From positions 1 through 5,984 of the forward strand of contig JACMNW010000324.1 in the NCBI GenBank assembly GCA_014378345.1: a DNA stretch of 5,984 bases, read 5' to 3'. The DNA comes from Pseudorhodobacter sp. GTDB lineage: Bacteria > Pseudomonadota > Alphaproteobacteria > Rhodobacterales > Rhodobacteraceae. Every line of letters begins with the position of its first letter. The first letter of the stretch is position 1. The notes beneath the pieces are model-generated. The model saw nothing but the letters and a program-made list of their open reading frames with translations, was not told the origin of the DNA and made no database searches. Position numbers and translations under genes: made by a program. This document shows, one piece after another, positions 5,718-5,984 of this stretch.

Positions 5718-5984
5718 ATGCTTGATGCCCCCGTTCCACCACGCAGCTTTCAGGAGATTATCTTGCGGCTGCAATCCTACTGGGCGGCACAGGGCTGCGC
5801 CATTCTGCAGCCCTATGATATGGAAGTGGGGGCAGGTACCTTTCACCCCGGTACCACGTTGCGGTCTTTGGGCGCAAAGCCTTGGGCTGCGGCCTATGTG
5901 CAGCCATCGCGCAGACCTACCGATGGGCGCTACGGCGAAAACCCGAACCGGTTGCAGCATTACTATCAGTATCAGGTGCTGATC
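5718..5984 (+). CDS. glyQ: Glycyl-tRNA synthetase alpha subunit, 3'-truncated by window edge
   Basis: Class II aminoacyl-tRNA synthetase subunit. The alpha2-beta2 enzyme charges tRNA-Gly with glycine in the cytoplasm, the alpha subunit carrying the catalytic core. Only the first 89 of about 300 residues are in the window; the frame is still open at base 5984. Highly conserved blocks are RSFQEIILRLQSYWAAQGC (9-27), QPYDMEVGAGTFHPGT (31-46) and AAAYVQPSRRPTDGRYGEN (57-75), then PNRLQHYYQYQV. All match bacterial GlyQ closely. Two adjacent ATGs (5715 and 5718) are in frame. The second is chosen because the AGG at 5708-5710 is then 7 nt away rather than 4. glyS would be expected further downstream. 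The gene diverges from the envelope pseudoprotease across a gap of about 200 bp. Confidence 0.95.
   Translation, partial: MLDAPVPPRSFQEIILRLQSYWAAQGCAILQPYDMEVGAGTFHPGTTLRSLGAKPWAAAYVQPSRRPTDGRYGENPNRLQHYYQYQVLI

Noticed and set aside
5377..5718. 113-codon plus-strand open frame ending at the glyQ start
   Set aside because: Mostly antisense to the signal peptide/SPOR region; no recognisable protein features.
5700..5960. Minus-strand open frame inside glyQ
   Set aside because: Antisense shadow; the plus strand encodes near-invariant GlyQ motifs.
1..5984. Mobile element, CRISPR array, tRNA or defence system
   Set aside because: No transposase, terminal repeats, regularly spaced repeats, cloverleaf sequences or defence-type domains are visible; coding space is fully accounted for by five housekeeping or envelope genes.

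Overview
The window reads as a housekeeping chromosomal segment of an alphaproteobacterium, most likely of the Rhodobacteraceae/Roseobacter lineage. This rests on protein style: an alpha-type GlyQ, an MetZ-type sulfhydrylase, a FolE2 with the long CPCS...PHSQRS spacing, and a SPOR/peptidoglycan-binding protein divergent to glyQ. The sequence is moderately GC-rich. Genus cannot be told from the sequence alone. I see no mobile element, CRISPR array, tRNA or rRNA.

Layout. (1) 1-1038 (+): 3' part of metZ, O-succinylhomoserine sulfhydrylase; its start lies upstream of the window. (2) 1094-2176 (+): folE2, the type IB GTP cyclohydrolase, 55 nt downstream of metZ and probably in the same transcript. 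(3) 2177-2306: a gap with two weak terminator-like hairpins and a possible promoter next to the trkH start. (4) 2307-3755 (+): a TrkH-family potassium transporter subunit of normal length whose third and fourth pore segments depart from the family pattern. (5) 3752-5518 (-): a secreted 588-residue protein with a SPOR-like domain, a peptidoglycan-binding domain, an unnamed middle domain and a trypsin/HtrA-like domain that has lost all three catalytic residues. It converges on trkH with the stop codons overlapping by 4 bp. (6) 5519-5717: a divergent intergenic region holding a reasonable promoter for glyQ. (7) 5718-5984 (+): the first 89 residues of glyQ, the glycyl-tRNA synthetase alpha subunit, running off the end.

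How they fit together. MetZ makes homocysteine, and FolE2 starts pterin/folate synthesis, whose methyl-folate product is later used to turn homocysteine into methionine. Their pairing is therefore metabolically sensible, though that link is inference. TrkH needs a cytoplasmic TrkA partner that is not in the window. The envelope protein and glyQ are divergent neighbours without an obvious functional link.

The two items most worth a second look are the complete loss of the catalytic triad in the cell-envelope pseudoprotease (E409, G435 and A509 replace His, Asp and Ser) and the Gly-to-Ala change at the third selectivity-filter position of TrkH (A316). Neither is evidence of a wholly new system; both are sequence-level anomalies in recognisable families.
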